A stretch of 30,573 bases of DNA, taken from IMG/VR virus record IMGVR_UViG_3300023220_000233, positions 1 to 30,573 of that record; one strand, given 5' to 3'. The translations under genes were made by a program, and so were the position numbers. Source of the DNA: a virus. Within the stretch, counting starts at the first letter, position 1. Each line of letters starts with the position of its first letter. Below the pieces are notes generated by a model. That model was not told the origin of the DNA and searched no databases. It worked only from the letters and a program-made list of their open reading frames with translations. Of the stretch, positions 22,293 to 28,785 are shown piece by piece.

Positions 22293-22673
22293 ATGTTTGG
22301 ATTATTTAATAATAAAGAATTGACTATCACCAAAAAACGCAGAGATGAGCTTGAAATCGAGTGTGACGATTTGAGATCAGAACGTCGGAACCTCAAGGAG
22401 AAGGTTGAAGATCTCAAACTCAAGCGCAAGATCGAAGACGAAGATATCAAGCACATGATCAAAATGAAGGAAGAACGTCTTGATCTTGAGCATAAAAAAC
22501 GGCTTCAGGATGTTGAACTTGAAAAGCAGAAGGCGATTGGTGAAGTCAAAGACGAATACCGCGACAAAACCGAGGCCCAACTTGAAAAGCAATTGTCAAA
22601 CATGAAAGACATGTATTCGGATTTCTTGGCACGGCTTCCCAATATTTCTGCCAAGGTGAAAATCAATGGCTGA
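22293..22673 (+). CDS. Long coiled-coil protein
   Basis: 126 residues. After MFGLFNNKELTIT it is a nearly continuous Lys/Glu/Leu heptad coil (about 15-108) followed by a short end LPNISAKVKING. Its ribosome site region (TTTAACAGGAGAAATGAA) is nearly the same as that before the gene at 22958. Probably a structural or scaffolding helper; no family recognised. Confidence 0.68.
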   Translation: MFGLFNNKELTITKKRRDELEIECDDLRSERRNLKEKVEDLKLKRKIEDEDIKHMIKMKEERLDLEHKKRLQDVELEKQKAIGEVKDEYRDKTEAQLEKQLSNMKDMYSDFLARLPNISAKVKING

Positions 22674-22956
22674 TGAATTTAATCCTTTTGGTTCAGGATT
22701 AGGTTTGCTCGGGCATTCTGGTCTTGGCAGTCAGCAGGCCCGGCAACCTCCCCCTCTATCGCCTATGGAGGCCCAATTGATGAATGCCCATCGGTCACGA
22801 CTGGCCGCTCAACAACAATCGGCTAACTTATACTCGATGCCGGGGGATATGAGAATACGCATACCTTCCCCGGAATATCCAAAAACATTCCAAGAAGAAC
22901 TTCAAAAAGACACCGACGAATGGTTGAGCGGTGTCCTCGATTTAACAGGAGAATGA
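22666..22956 (+). CDS. Pro/Gln/Gly-rich hypothetical protein
   Basis: 96 residues overlapping the previous gene by 8 bases. Disordered-looking N-terminus (FGSGLGLLGHSGLGSQQARQPPP), a helix with Gln/Ala (MNAHRSRLAAQQQ), then a short globular end (EYPKTFQEELQKDTDEWLSGV). No known family. Probably interacts with the coiled-coil protein encoded just before it. Confidence 0.62.
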   Translation: MADEFNPFGSGLGLLGHSGLGSQQARQPPPLSPMEAQLMNAHRSRLAAQQQSANLYSMPGDMRIRIPSPEYPKTFQEELQKDTDEWLSGVLDLTGE

Positions 22957-22957
22957 A

Positions 22958-23230
22958 ATGAAAAGTGATGAAATGGTACAGGGTACCGTCCCGATTTATG
23001 ACTTCGACGGATTAACGTTGAAAGAAATTGCTGAAAAATTTAAGTCCGATGGTGTGCCAGAAGATGCTGTGTTGGAATTATCTTGTGGTGAGGAGTGTTA
23101 TTCTGAATTTAAATTTATGCGCAAGGAAACCAAAAAAGATATTAAGGAACGCACTTATACCAAGGAGATTCTGGAAAACCGTGACCGGGCAGAGTACGAA
23201 CGCCTGAAGGAAAAATTCGATGAGAATTAG
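22958..23230 (+). CDS. Small acidic hypothetical protein
   Basis: 90 residues, with AACAGGAGA before the start. The first part contains YDFDGLTLKEIAEKFKSDGVPEDAVLELSCGEE, a short alpha/beta fold. The second part is a charged helix (TKKDIKERTYTKEILENRDRAEYERLKEK). Unknown function. Confidence 0.62.
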   Translation: MKSDEMVQGTVPIYDFDGLTLKEIAEKFKSDGVPEDAVLELSCGEECYSEFKFMRKETKKDIKERTYTKEILENRDRAEYERLKEKFDEN

Positions 23231-23405
23231 CAAAATGATGAGGGTCCACAGGGCCAATAGCGACAAAGACCAAAAGGCCATTGCTGCTGATATCGGCATC
23301 CCGGCCAAGACCCTTTCGCGGTTGGAAAGTGGGAAGGGTATTGACCAACTGGCTGCGATTAAGGTTATGGCCTGGTTGTTTGGTGAGGAGAGTGATGATG
23401 TCTGA
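23220..23405 (+). CDS. Small Cro/XRE-type HTH protein
   Basis: 61 residues. Nearly the whole protein is an HTH domain: MRVHRANSDKDQKAIAADIGIPAKTLSRLESGKGID, with Q-AIAADIGIP as helix 2 and turn and KTLSRLESGKG as the recognition helix and following loop, then VMAWLFGE. It could be the second regulator (Cro-like or late) beside the repressor candidate at 18797-19003. Overlaps the previous gene by 11 bases. Confidence 0.78.
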   Translation: MRISKMMRVHRANSDKDQKAIAADIGIPAKTLSRLESGKGIDQLAAIKVMAWLFGEESDDV

Positions 23406-23571
23406 TTTAAAAGAAATTGTTTTGTATATAACACTTATTTTTGCAATCGTGCTTTTTACGTTTTTGGGCTATCTGACCGGCAGAGACAATGCCTCACAGT
23501 TCTATTGTGCAAAAAACGATCCGAGCCTGAAAGACTACCAATCTTGCTTGCGGGAATTTATAGATGACTGA
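23398..23571 (+). CDS. 57-residue membrane protein
   Basis: Starts at the second of two ATGs, better spaced from GGTGAGGAG. One strong transmembrane helix (IVLYITLIFAIVLFTFLGYLTG, about 7-28), then a short exterior or periplasmic domain with Cys (FYCAKND...SCLREF), possibly disulfide-forming. Start overlaps the HTH gene end; the stop overlaps the next gene. Confidence 0.62.
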   Translation: MSDLKEIVLYITLIFAIVLFTFLGYLTGRDNASQFYCAKNDPSLKDYQSCLREFIDD

Positions 23572-23791
23572 ATGGCAACCAATCGAAACAGCACCTAGGG
23601 ATGAGTCAGTGTTGGCATACTCCCCTTGTGAAGACATGGGTATTATAAGTTGGAATTTCGAAAATGATGAATGGCGATACCAGATTGATCTTGATGACGC
23701 AAGAGAGGACAGCGGTAACGGATACACAGATTACGCTGTAATGGAGCATGTCACCCACTGGATGCCATTACCAGAACCACCAAAGGAATAG
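23564..23791 (+). CDS. DUF551-like protein
   Basis: 75 residues with the family's two anchors: WQPIETAPRDESVLAY at the start and THWMPLPEPP at the end. DUF551 proteins are small early phage proteins of unknown function. Acidic middle (DLDDAREDSGN). Confidence 0.82.
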   Translation: MTEWQPIETAPRDESVLAYSPCEDMGIISWNFENDEWRYQIDLDDAREDSGNGYTDYAVMEHVTHWMPLPEPPKE

Positions 23792-23794
23792 ACA

Positions 23795-23971
23795 ATGACG
23801 GTCATTAAATTACCAGAAATCCATCAATATGAAGAATGCAAAGATTGCGGATGTGGATCGTGGCATATTTGCTGGCCAAAAAATAACAAAGCAGACACAT
23901 ATATAAGATGCACAAACTGTGAGAAAGAATTCAATGTAGAAGCAATGTTTTCCAGGAAAGAAAAGGAATAG
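23795..23971 (+). CDS. Small zinc-ribbon-like protein
   Basis: 58 residues. C-x2-C-x-C (CKDCGC) and, after about 20 residues, C-x2-C (CTNC) form a probable zinc ribbon, with the intervening WHICWP. An AAAGGAATAGACA site precedes the ATG. Likely to bind nucleic acid or act as a small zinc adaptor. Confidence 0.65.
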   Translation: MTVIKLPEIHQYEECKDCGCGSWHICWPKNNKADTYIRCTNCEKEFNVEAMFSRKEKE

Positions 23972-23974
23972 AGG

Positions 23975-24142
23975 ATGTCGGATAAAAAAGTGGGCGTCCT
24001 CGTTGAGGGCCTTGATATCATTCTCATTGCCCCTCACCCGCGCAAGAACATCCTGCTCACCAAAAAACAAGCCCAAAGCTTGCGGGATGACCTAGACATG
24101 GCCATTGAGAATGTGATCAATCGGGAGCTTCAGGGGTCATGA
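23975..24142 (+). CDS. 55-residue hypothetical protein
   Basis: Starts 3 bases after the previous stop with GGAATAGAGG upstream. Beta strand pair (KVGVLVEGLDIILIAPHPRKNILLTKK) followed by a helix (QAQSLRDDLDMAIENVINREL). No known family; the stop overlaps the next ATG (ATGA). Confidence 0.6.
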   Translation: MSDKKVGVLVEGLDIILIAPHPRKNILLTKKQAQSLRDDLDMAIENVINRELQGS

Positions 24143-24459
24143 ACCGCCTCGCAAGCCTTAAAAGAATGGGCATATTGACCGATCGGCAAGCATCATCTTA
24201 TCGGTTTCTTTTATGGGGAATGGCCAATTTGGGAAAACAAACAATCCGTTTACGTGATTTTGGTGCCAGGGTGAATTACCTTGATTGGGTAGATCGCATG
24301 ATTGCGGCAAAGCTGCAAATTGGACCCGTATTGGATATTATTTGTGATGGTTTATCGCTGCGTGCCGTTGATCGTAAATGGCAGCATCGTAAGGGGTGGG
24401 CCAGGAAACATTTATTGGCGGCACTTGATCTTTATAAGGAAGAGAAATGTTTGATTTAA
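24139..24459 (+). CDS. DUF6456-like helical protein, possible late regulator
   Basis: 106 residues, all helical and basic. The part VLDIICDGLSLRAVDRKWQHRKGWARKHLLAALDLY (about 64-99) resembles the C-terminal DUF6456 domain of alphaproteobacterial regulators, with a cysteine helix, a charged turn and a K/R-rich recognition-like helix. It is next to last in the early operon, where phages often encode late-gene activators or antiterminators. That role is inferred. Confidence 0.55.
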   Translation: MNRLASLKRMGILTDRQASSYRFLLWGMANLGKQTIRLRDFGARVNYLDWVDRMIAAKLQIGPVLDIICDGLSLRAVDRKWQHRKGWARKHLLAALDLYKEEKCLI

Positions 24460-24761
24460 AGCGCCCGTGTACGAATTGTCCTTTCAGAAAAGGGAAAGGC
24501 GAGTTGTTCTCTTTGCCAGAGCCCCGGCTTGATGAGATTTTTTCAGCTACCGCCTTTCAGTGTCACAAAACTCATGGTAACAGGCCGCAACAATGCGCAG
24601 GTGTTATGGCAATTTTAGCTAAAGAGGGCAGGCCAAACCAGATCATGCAAGTCGCAAAGCGTATAGACAACTTACATTTCGACGATATAGATCCTGAAAA
24701 TGAAGCACATATGTCAATAAAGCAGGCCAAAAATGCTCACAGTGGTAAATTTAATCAATAA
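24447..24761 (+). CDS. DUF6283-like Cys protein
   Basis: 104 residues. It begins RPCTNCPFRKGKGE and has FQCHKTH and QCAGVMAI further on, the C-x2-C-PF / CHKT / CAG pattern of DUF6283, a small family of metal-binding phage and bacterial proteins. Last gene of the plus operon. Function unknown. Confidence 0.82.
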   Translation: MFDLKRPCTNCPFRKGKGELFSLPEPRLDEIFSATAFQCHKTHGNRPQQCAGVMAILAKEGRPNQIMQVAKRIDNLHFDDIDPENEAHMSIKQAKNAHSGKFNQ

Positions 24762-24768
24762 AGAAATA

Positions 24769-24797
24769 AACAAAAAAAACCCCGAGGAAGAAGGGGC
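24769..24797 (-). terminator. Rho-independent terminator for the lysis/fibre operon
   Basis: On the minus strand CCCC (24796-24793), a 9-base loop, GGGG (24783-24780), then eight T. The stem is only 4 bp plus a G-U pair, but the T run is strong and it lies 60 bases beyond the last gene of the minus operon. Confidence 0.6.
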
Positions 24798-24857
24798 ATT
24801 TAGTCTGGGGAGGAAAATGTTTAACACCAAGTGATATAGGATATTAAAATCATTTTG

Positions 24858-25136
24858 TCAATCCTCAGGTTTTAACTTCTCCTCAATCTCAGCAAGCTTT
24901 GCCTTCAAAAGTTCAGTTTCAAGGTGGGTTTTTTTTCTCTCAGCCTTCCCATTGTGCCACTGATTATAAATCATCACGGAAGACAAAATAATACCAATAG
25001 TGGTGGCCGTATAGCCCAATACTTCAGGGATCCACGCCATCGCACTGCTTACCCCAGAAACGACAGTCCCCGCACTTGTGAGTGACGCTATCACCTTGCT
25101 TTCGACAAAGTTCAATATATTTTCTCTGACGTTCAT
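24858..25136 (-). CDS. Small membrane protein, holin-like
   Basis: 92 residues with two hydrophobic segments (VIASLTSAGTVVSGVSSAMAWI and YTATTIGIILSSVMIYNQW, about 15-36 and 42-60) and a charged helical tail (KAERKKTHLETELLKAKLAEIEEKLK). This is the layout of two-helix class II holins or accessory lysis proteins. Start overlaps the upstream stop (ATGA). It could form membrane pores or act as an antiholin to the 25730-26131 holin. Confidence 0.65.
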   Translation of the reverse strand: MNVRENILNFVESKVIASLTSAGTVVSGVSSAMAWIPEVLGYTATTIGIILSSVMIYNQWHNGKAERKKTHLETELLKAKLAEIEEKLKPED

Positions 25137-25227
25137 GTTCGGCCTTTGTATTGAGGTAAATATTTATCCCGACAATTAGGAAGAAGGCGAAAGTCAATAT
25201 TCCTCCAATCAGTTCTGAAACCATCAT
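25024..25227 (-). CDS. Possible overlapping membrane ORF in the lysis cluster
   Basis: 67 residues in the third frame, overlapping the end of one gene by 95 bases and the start of the other by 113. The ATGATG start has an AAGAGGAAAG site. The N-terminus is a good transmembrane helix (LIGGILTFAFFLIVGINIYL), then a charged helix and four cysteines (CRKQG, HKCGDC, KQC). Overprinted lysis genes such as spanins are known in phages. It may also be a chance frame. Confidence 0.35.
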   Translation of the reverse strand: MMVSELIGGILTFAFFLIVGINIYLNTKAEHERQRKYIELCRKQGDSVTHKCGDCRFWGKQCDGVDP

Positions 25228-25609
25228 CTTTCCTCTTGGTGCGTTGCATCAAAGCGTAAACAGCCCAACAATGAAGCCCTATATACGCAATATTGTATAT
25301 TACCGGGGGAAAATAGAAAAACCAAAGAACCCAACCCATTGCATTTATCATGATCGACGCCAGGCAAATTCTATGAATATCCAAAACAAGTCTTGTCACC
25401 GGCGCCGCGAAAGAGGTGAGAATAATAATCCCCACATAAAACAGAGAAGCGGAGCCATGATACACTAGGCCGGCAGATGCGGAAAAAAATGTTTCATGCA
25501 GGATCAGGGCCCCGGCAAACACCCCGCCCGTGTAAATCCGACTTTGGCTTGGTTGCAAAAAGAGGGCCCCGACCATAAGGATTTCCAGAATGAGGGTGTA
25601 ACTGATCAT
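25133..25609 (-). CDS. Multi-pass membrane protein
   Basis: 158 residues with about four transmembrane segments (SYTLILEILMVGALFL; GGVFAGALILHETFF; LFYVGIIILTSFAA; AMGWVLWFFYFPPVIYNIAY) and a basic C-terminal tail. No named family. It lies in the lysis region and overlaps both neighbours as ATGA, so a role in lysis or envelope modification is plausible but not shown. Confidence 0.68.
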   Translation of the reverse strand: MISYTLILEILMVGALFLQPSQSRIYTGGVFAGALILHETFFSASAGLVYHGSASLFYVGIIILTSFAAPVTRLVLDIHRICLASIMINAMGWVLWFFYFPPVIYNIAYIGLHCWAVYALMQRTKRKDDGFRTDWRNIDFRLLPNCRDKYLPQYKGRT

Positions 25610-25716
25610 GTTTTTTTGGTCTTCTTTTTGGGTCTTTGCTTGCCGCGGCCCACGGCCAGTTTAACTGACTTTTTGGTATTCCTTTTCGTTCGTTCTTTTT
25701 TGGTATGACTTGGCAT
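25606..25716 (-). CDS. 36-residue Lys/Arg-rich peptide
   Basis: From the ATG at 25716 with a strong AAAGGAG site; a frame extension to 25800 would overlap the holin gene. More than half of the residues are Lys or Arg, with VKLAVGRGK and PKKKTKKT. It could bind nucleic acid or membrane. The stop overlaps the next start. Confidence 0.5.
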   Translation of the reverse strand: MPSHTKKERTKRNTKKSVKLAVGRGKQRPKKKTKKT

Positions 25717-25729
25717 GATATTTTCTCCT

Positions 25730-26131
25730 TTAAATTTTATGTCTGGCGGTTCCTTGGGCTTTGTCATAAGAGCGCAGGGTTCCCATGCCGAGCAGCCCAA
25801 ATAATAACGTCATAAGTTCTGACATATCAAGGCTCGGTAATTCAATCTCAGGATACCATATAGCAGCCGCCCAGGCTCCCAATGGTAAAATGAGGTAATT
25901 CATAGCCAAAGCCGCAACACACACCCACCCGACTGCCGGGCGCCACCCTGCGACGAAAATAGACGGATGGGCGGCTTCCTGCTTATTGATTTCCATTTGA
26001 GCCAGATCAGAATTCACCAATGACATGGCGATATCATGTTTCATTTCGGCGGCTTTATTCTTATCCGGAATAAGTTTGTCAATAGGGCCTTTGATAAGGT
26101 CAATGATTGTTCCGATAATTGGTATAGCCAT
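25730..26131 (-). CDS. GTA-type holin (GTA_holin_3TM)
   Basis: 133 residues from the ATG at 26131, which overlaps the endolysin stop (TAATG). Signature: EINKQEAAHPSIFVAGWRPAVGWVCVAALA (47-76), then hydrophobic segment 2 and LDMSELMTLLFGLLGMGTLRSYDK (101-124). This is the family named for gene transfer agents of alphaproteobacteria. It makes the membrane lesion that releases the endolysin. The N-terminal helix IPIIGTIIDLIKGPIDKL is amphipathic. Confidence 0.85.
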   Translation of the reverse strand: MAIPIIGTIIDLIKGPIDKLIPDKNKAAEMKHDIAMSLVNSDLAQMEINKQEAAHPSIFVAGWRPAVGWVCVAALAMNYLILPLGAWAAAIWYPEIELPSLDMSELMTLLFGLLGMGTLRSYDKAQGTARHKI

Positions 26132-26667
26132 TATATTCTCACCCTGTTCTTGAACCATCCATAAATGAAAGTTTCGTCCTTTTCTCTACGTTCGGACAAC
26201 GTAATATAAAAAGCCCCCTGCAATGAATTGAGGGCTTTCAATAACACATTCTCATTTCTCACATTCAAATATAATCGGAGAGCTTCAACAGTTTTTGACC
26301 CAACAATCCCATCGGCTTCAAGGTCTGGATAAAGGGTGCCCCTATTGTTGAAGACATTTAGGGCCCTTTGAAGGAATTTCCCGGCCCGGGCAACCCCCAT
26401 ATTTACTCCGGTATCAACAATTTCATCAACAATGCTCGAGGAAAGATTTTCAATCTCATCCCCTTTTAAAGACTTCCAATATCGATCCGCATAAATATCA
26501 AAGGCTGCTTTCCTGGGTAGGTCCTTAATATCGCCGGTATAGCCCCAGGCAACGGCAACGGCTCCGGTTATGCCATATTTGGTCTTACCTCCACTGTCAT
26601 CCGGATTATCGACGTAGCCGCCCTCTATATGGATGATATGATCTATGATTTTATTTTTAATGCTCAT
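26131..26667 (-). CDS. Endolysin, glycoside hydrolase family 108
   Basis: 178 residues from the ATG at 26667 with AGGA upstream; two further codons from a TTG are unlikely. The IIHIEGGYVDNPDDSGGKTKYGIT region (about 12-34) carries the catalytic glutamate of the EGGY motif. DTGVNMGVARAGKFLQRALN and DGIVGSKTVEAL form the C-terminal peptidoglycan-binding part, as in zliS-type lysozymes. No signal peptide, so it depends on the holin. Confidence 0.9.
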   Translation of the reverse strand: MSIKNKIIDHIIHIEGGYVDNPDDSGGKTKYGITGAVAVAWGYTGDIKDLPRKAAFDIYADRYWKSLKGDEIENLSSSIVDEIVDTGVNMGVARAGKFLQRALNVFNNRGTLYPDLEADGIVGSKTVEALRLYLNVRNENVLLKALNSLQGAFYITLSERREKDETFIYGWFKNRVRI

Positions 26668-26669
26668 GA

Positions 26670-26957
26670 TCAAATCCTAATCATCACAAGAATATTTATA
26701 ATTGAAAGCACAAATGGCATAAGGAAATCCGGTAATTCAAATTTACCTAATTTCCATGTTGAACGATCATTAACCCGAAAACCTCTTATTTCAGCTTCTT
26801 TTTCTTCCCGTCCCAAATACCAACCAGATATTAGAATAGAAAAATAAATACCAAAAAGCGGATGAATAAAAAAACCAACCCACGAAACAAGCAACAAAAC
26901 CATTCCGTGATGCATACCATATTTGGTCTTTAGCCATTTCATAATTTTATTAAACAT
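26670..26957 (-). CDS. Small membrane protein upstream of endolysin
   Basis: 95 residues. Two N-terminal hydrophobic helices (GMVLLLVSWVGFFI; LFGIYFSILISGWYLG), then GREEKEAEIRG, a pattern I have seen in small phage membrane proteins near lysis genes, then a third hydrophobic end (FLMPFVLSIINILVMI). Ends 2 bases before the endolysin start. Could be a lysis accessory protein. Confidence 0.62.
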   Translation of the reverse strand: MFNKIMKWLKTKYGMHHGMVLLLVSWVGFFIHPLFGIYFSILISGWYLGREEKEAEIRGFRVNDRSTWKLGKFELPDFLMPFVLSIINILVMIRI

Positions 26958-27148
26958 TATATACTTCTAACATTATCAAGGAAGGCTAGAACATCTGTTG
27001 GGATTTCATCTCCCTTCTGAATAGTTTCGGTAGTGGGTAAAGAGCGAGCAATTTCAACGCCATTCTCTAAAATAATATCGCATCTTCTGACCGCCATATC
27101 ACCTTGCTCATTCATGCTAATTTTTGTAATTTTATTAATTTTATCCAT
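26957..27148 (-). CDS. Small hypothetical protein after the tail fibre
   Basis: 63 residues, beta-rich (ITKISMNEQGDMAVRRCDIILENGVEIARSLP) and then EIPTDVLAFLDNV. Resembles the small proteins that often follow fibre genes and describe an 'attribute' strand pair, but no family can be named. The stop overlaps the next start (TAATG). Confidence 0.6.
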   Translation of the reverse strand: MDKINKITKISMNEQGDMAVRRCDIILENGVEIARSLPTTETIQKGDEIPTDVLAFLDNVRSI

Positions 27149-27159
27149 TTCATTATCCT

Positions 27160-28785
27160 TTACAGAGTTGTTCTATATGAAAATGTAATATACATGTCGC
27201 TATTACCGCTTGTTAAAGCGCTGACCAACAAATTCCCTATATTACCTCCCGACGAAATATTAAGTATTGTGATTACTGTAGTATTACTGTCTACCCATCC
27301 AGAGATGTAACCTAAAAATGTGGTATTGCCTATAACGATAGAAACAATTTCTCTGTGACTTGCATCTAATATTGCTGTGAAGGGTAGCCCCTGAACCTGT
27401 AGACCATTTCCTGCGGTCATTCCTGTAGTGTCTATATTTTGTGCATCCATAGCAATTTGAACAATATCGTCTATTTTGGTATAATATCCAACACTTGACG
27501 CTACCGTTGCCGTATTTCCCCCACTAACCGCGTCTGAGATTGTGACTGTCCAAAGACCTCTTTCAAAATCATCTATTAAATTCTCAGGTCCAGCTCCGCC
27601 TAATCTTATGCCCCCAATAAAATCAGTTTCTGTGGTTCCGGTAGGAACTTTCCAAATCGTTTGTCCGTTTTTATTAATACAAGTGTGATCACTTAATGAT
27701 CCGCTGCCTGTCGTGTGCAATCCATCGAGCGCAGTAGCATTTAATCTACCTCGGCCCGCTCCAGGCGCAATAAATGCACCCGTACCAATATCAAGATTGC
27801 CCCCCTCAACTGTTAAATCATTAAATTCAGCATCATCCGCCTTATTTAAACTCTGATCAAACGGGTTATCAACAACAGGCCTTTGAACCTCAAACCAATC
27901 AGTACCAACCCGCAAAAAAAGTGCCGGTAGAAAGGCATCCAAGATAAAATCTTCATTATTTTTTGTTGTAATATTTCCGGTGCCGTCTTTGATGGTTACC
28001 ACGCGGGCCGCATTTGCAAGTCTCAAGAATAGCATTGTGCCGTTAGCGACACCGGCCACAGTGATCGTATCAAGATCATCTGTTGCCGCATCCGCTTCAG
28101 TGTCAATGGCATGATGTGAAGTTTCTGCTGCTACCGAACCGCTTGATATTGTCAATTCAGTGGCAGCGAAAGAAAGATTACCAAGGACGTTCAAGTCAAC
28201 AAAAGCTACCGGCGTTCCCCAAAATAATGGTGAGGTGAGGGGATCATTGTTTAAATTGTTGGCTTGAAGAGATCGGAAAATCAGACCATCGCTTGCTTTG
28301 GCAATATCGTCAATACCATAAGTAACATTGACATTGAAAGTCCTGATAAATTCCAGTCTCTCCCAAAAGGTAGGCGATACCAAGGGATCATTGCCCGTAT
28401 TGTTATTTTGTAATGATCGGTAATATTCTCCGTCTGAGGCTTCAACCAATGCGCCAATTTCATATTCAGTCAGAGTATTAAAAATATCAAAAGCGGCACC
28501 ACTGCCAAATTGGCCAACGCCATCAAGATCAAACCTTTGTTGCTGACCCGTGCCAGGGTCGAAGGTTAAGACTGCCCTAGCCGTGCCCGCATAAAACACA
28601 TTCGGCAAAGTGCCATCTGCATTTAAAAGAACAGGATTGGCATTCTTGTTTTTTTCATTGACATCGGAAAAAGTGTCTTTCCGGATGAGGGTTCCATTCT
28701 CATAGAAATTCATTTCCCCTTTGAGCAAAGGGTTCCCGGCAGTATCCAAAAATTGAGGACGTGGATTAATAAATCTATTGGTCAT
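27160..28785 (-). CDS. Tail fibre/tailspike-type protein
   Basis: 541 residues from the ATG at 28785, with AGGTGAAG before it and an 11-base overlap with the upstream gene; the frame is open to 28845, but this start is better. N-terminal virion-binding domain (about 1-95: FINPRPQFLDTAGNPLLKG, FYENGTLIRKDTF, PVLLNADGTLPN) is of the kind found on podovirus fibres. Two tandem repeats with a 48-residue period (about 108-143 and 156-191, YRSLQ.NN..NDPL.SP.FW) may bind carbohydrate. The C-terminal part has NLIDDFERGLWTVTI and YYTKIDDIVQIA, typical of fibre tips. Confidence 0.82.
   Translation of the reverse strand: MTNRFINPRPQFLDTAGNPLLKGEMNFYENGTLIRKDTFSDVNEKNKNANPVLLNADGTLPNVFYAGTARAVLTFDPGTGQQQRFDLDGVGQFGSGAAFDIFNTLTEYEIGALVEASDGEYYRSLQNNNTGNDPLVSPTFWERLEFIRTFNVNVTYGIDDIAKASDGLIFRSLQANNLNNDPLTSPLFWGTPVAFVDLNVLGNLSFAATELTISSGSVAAETSHHAIDTEADAATDDLDTITVAGVANGTMLFLRLANAARVVTIKDGTGNITTKNNEDFILDAFLPALFLRVGTDWFEVQRPVVDNPFDQSLNKADDAEFNDLTVEGGNLDIGTGAFIAPGAGRGRLNATALDGLHTTGSGSLSDHTCINKNGQTIWKVPTGTTETDFIGGIRLGGAGPENLIDDFERGLWTVTISDAVSGGNTATVASSVGYYTKIDDIVQIAMDAQNIDTTGMTAGNGLQVQGLPFTAILDASHREIVSIVIGNTTFLGYISGWVDSNTTVITILNISSGGNIGNLLVSALTSGNSDMYITFSYRTTL

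Noticed and set aside
22271-22592. Minus-strand frames over the coiled-coil gene
   Set aside because: They are antisense shadows of a Lys/Glu-rich helix; their Leu/Phe/Ser-rich translation is what the reverse strand of such a gene gives.
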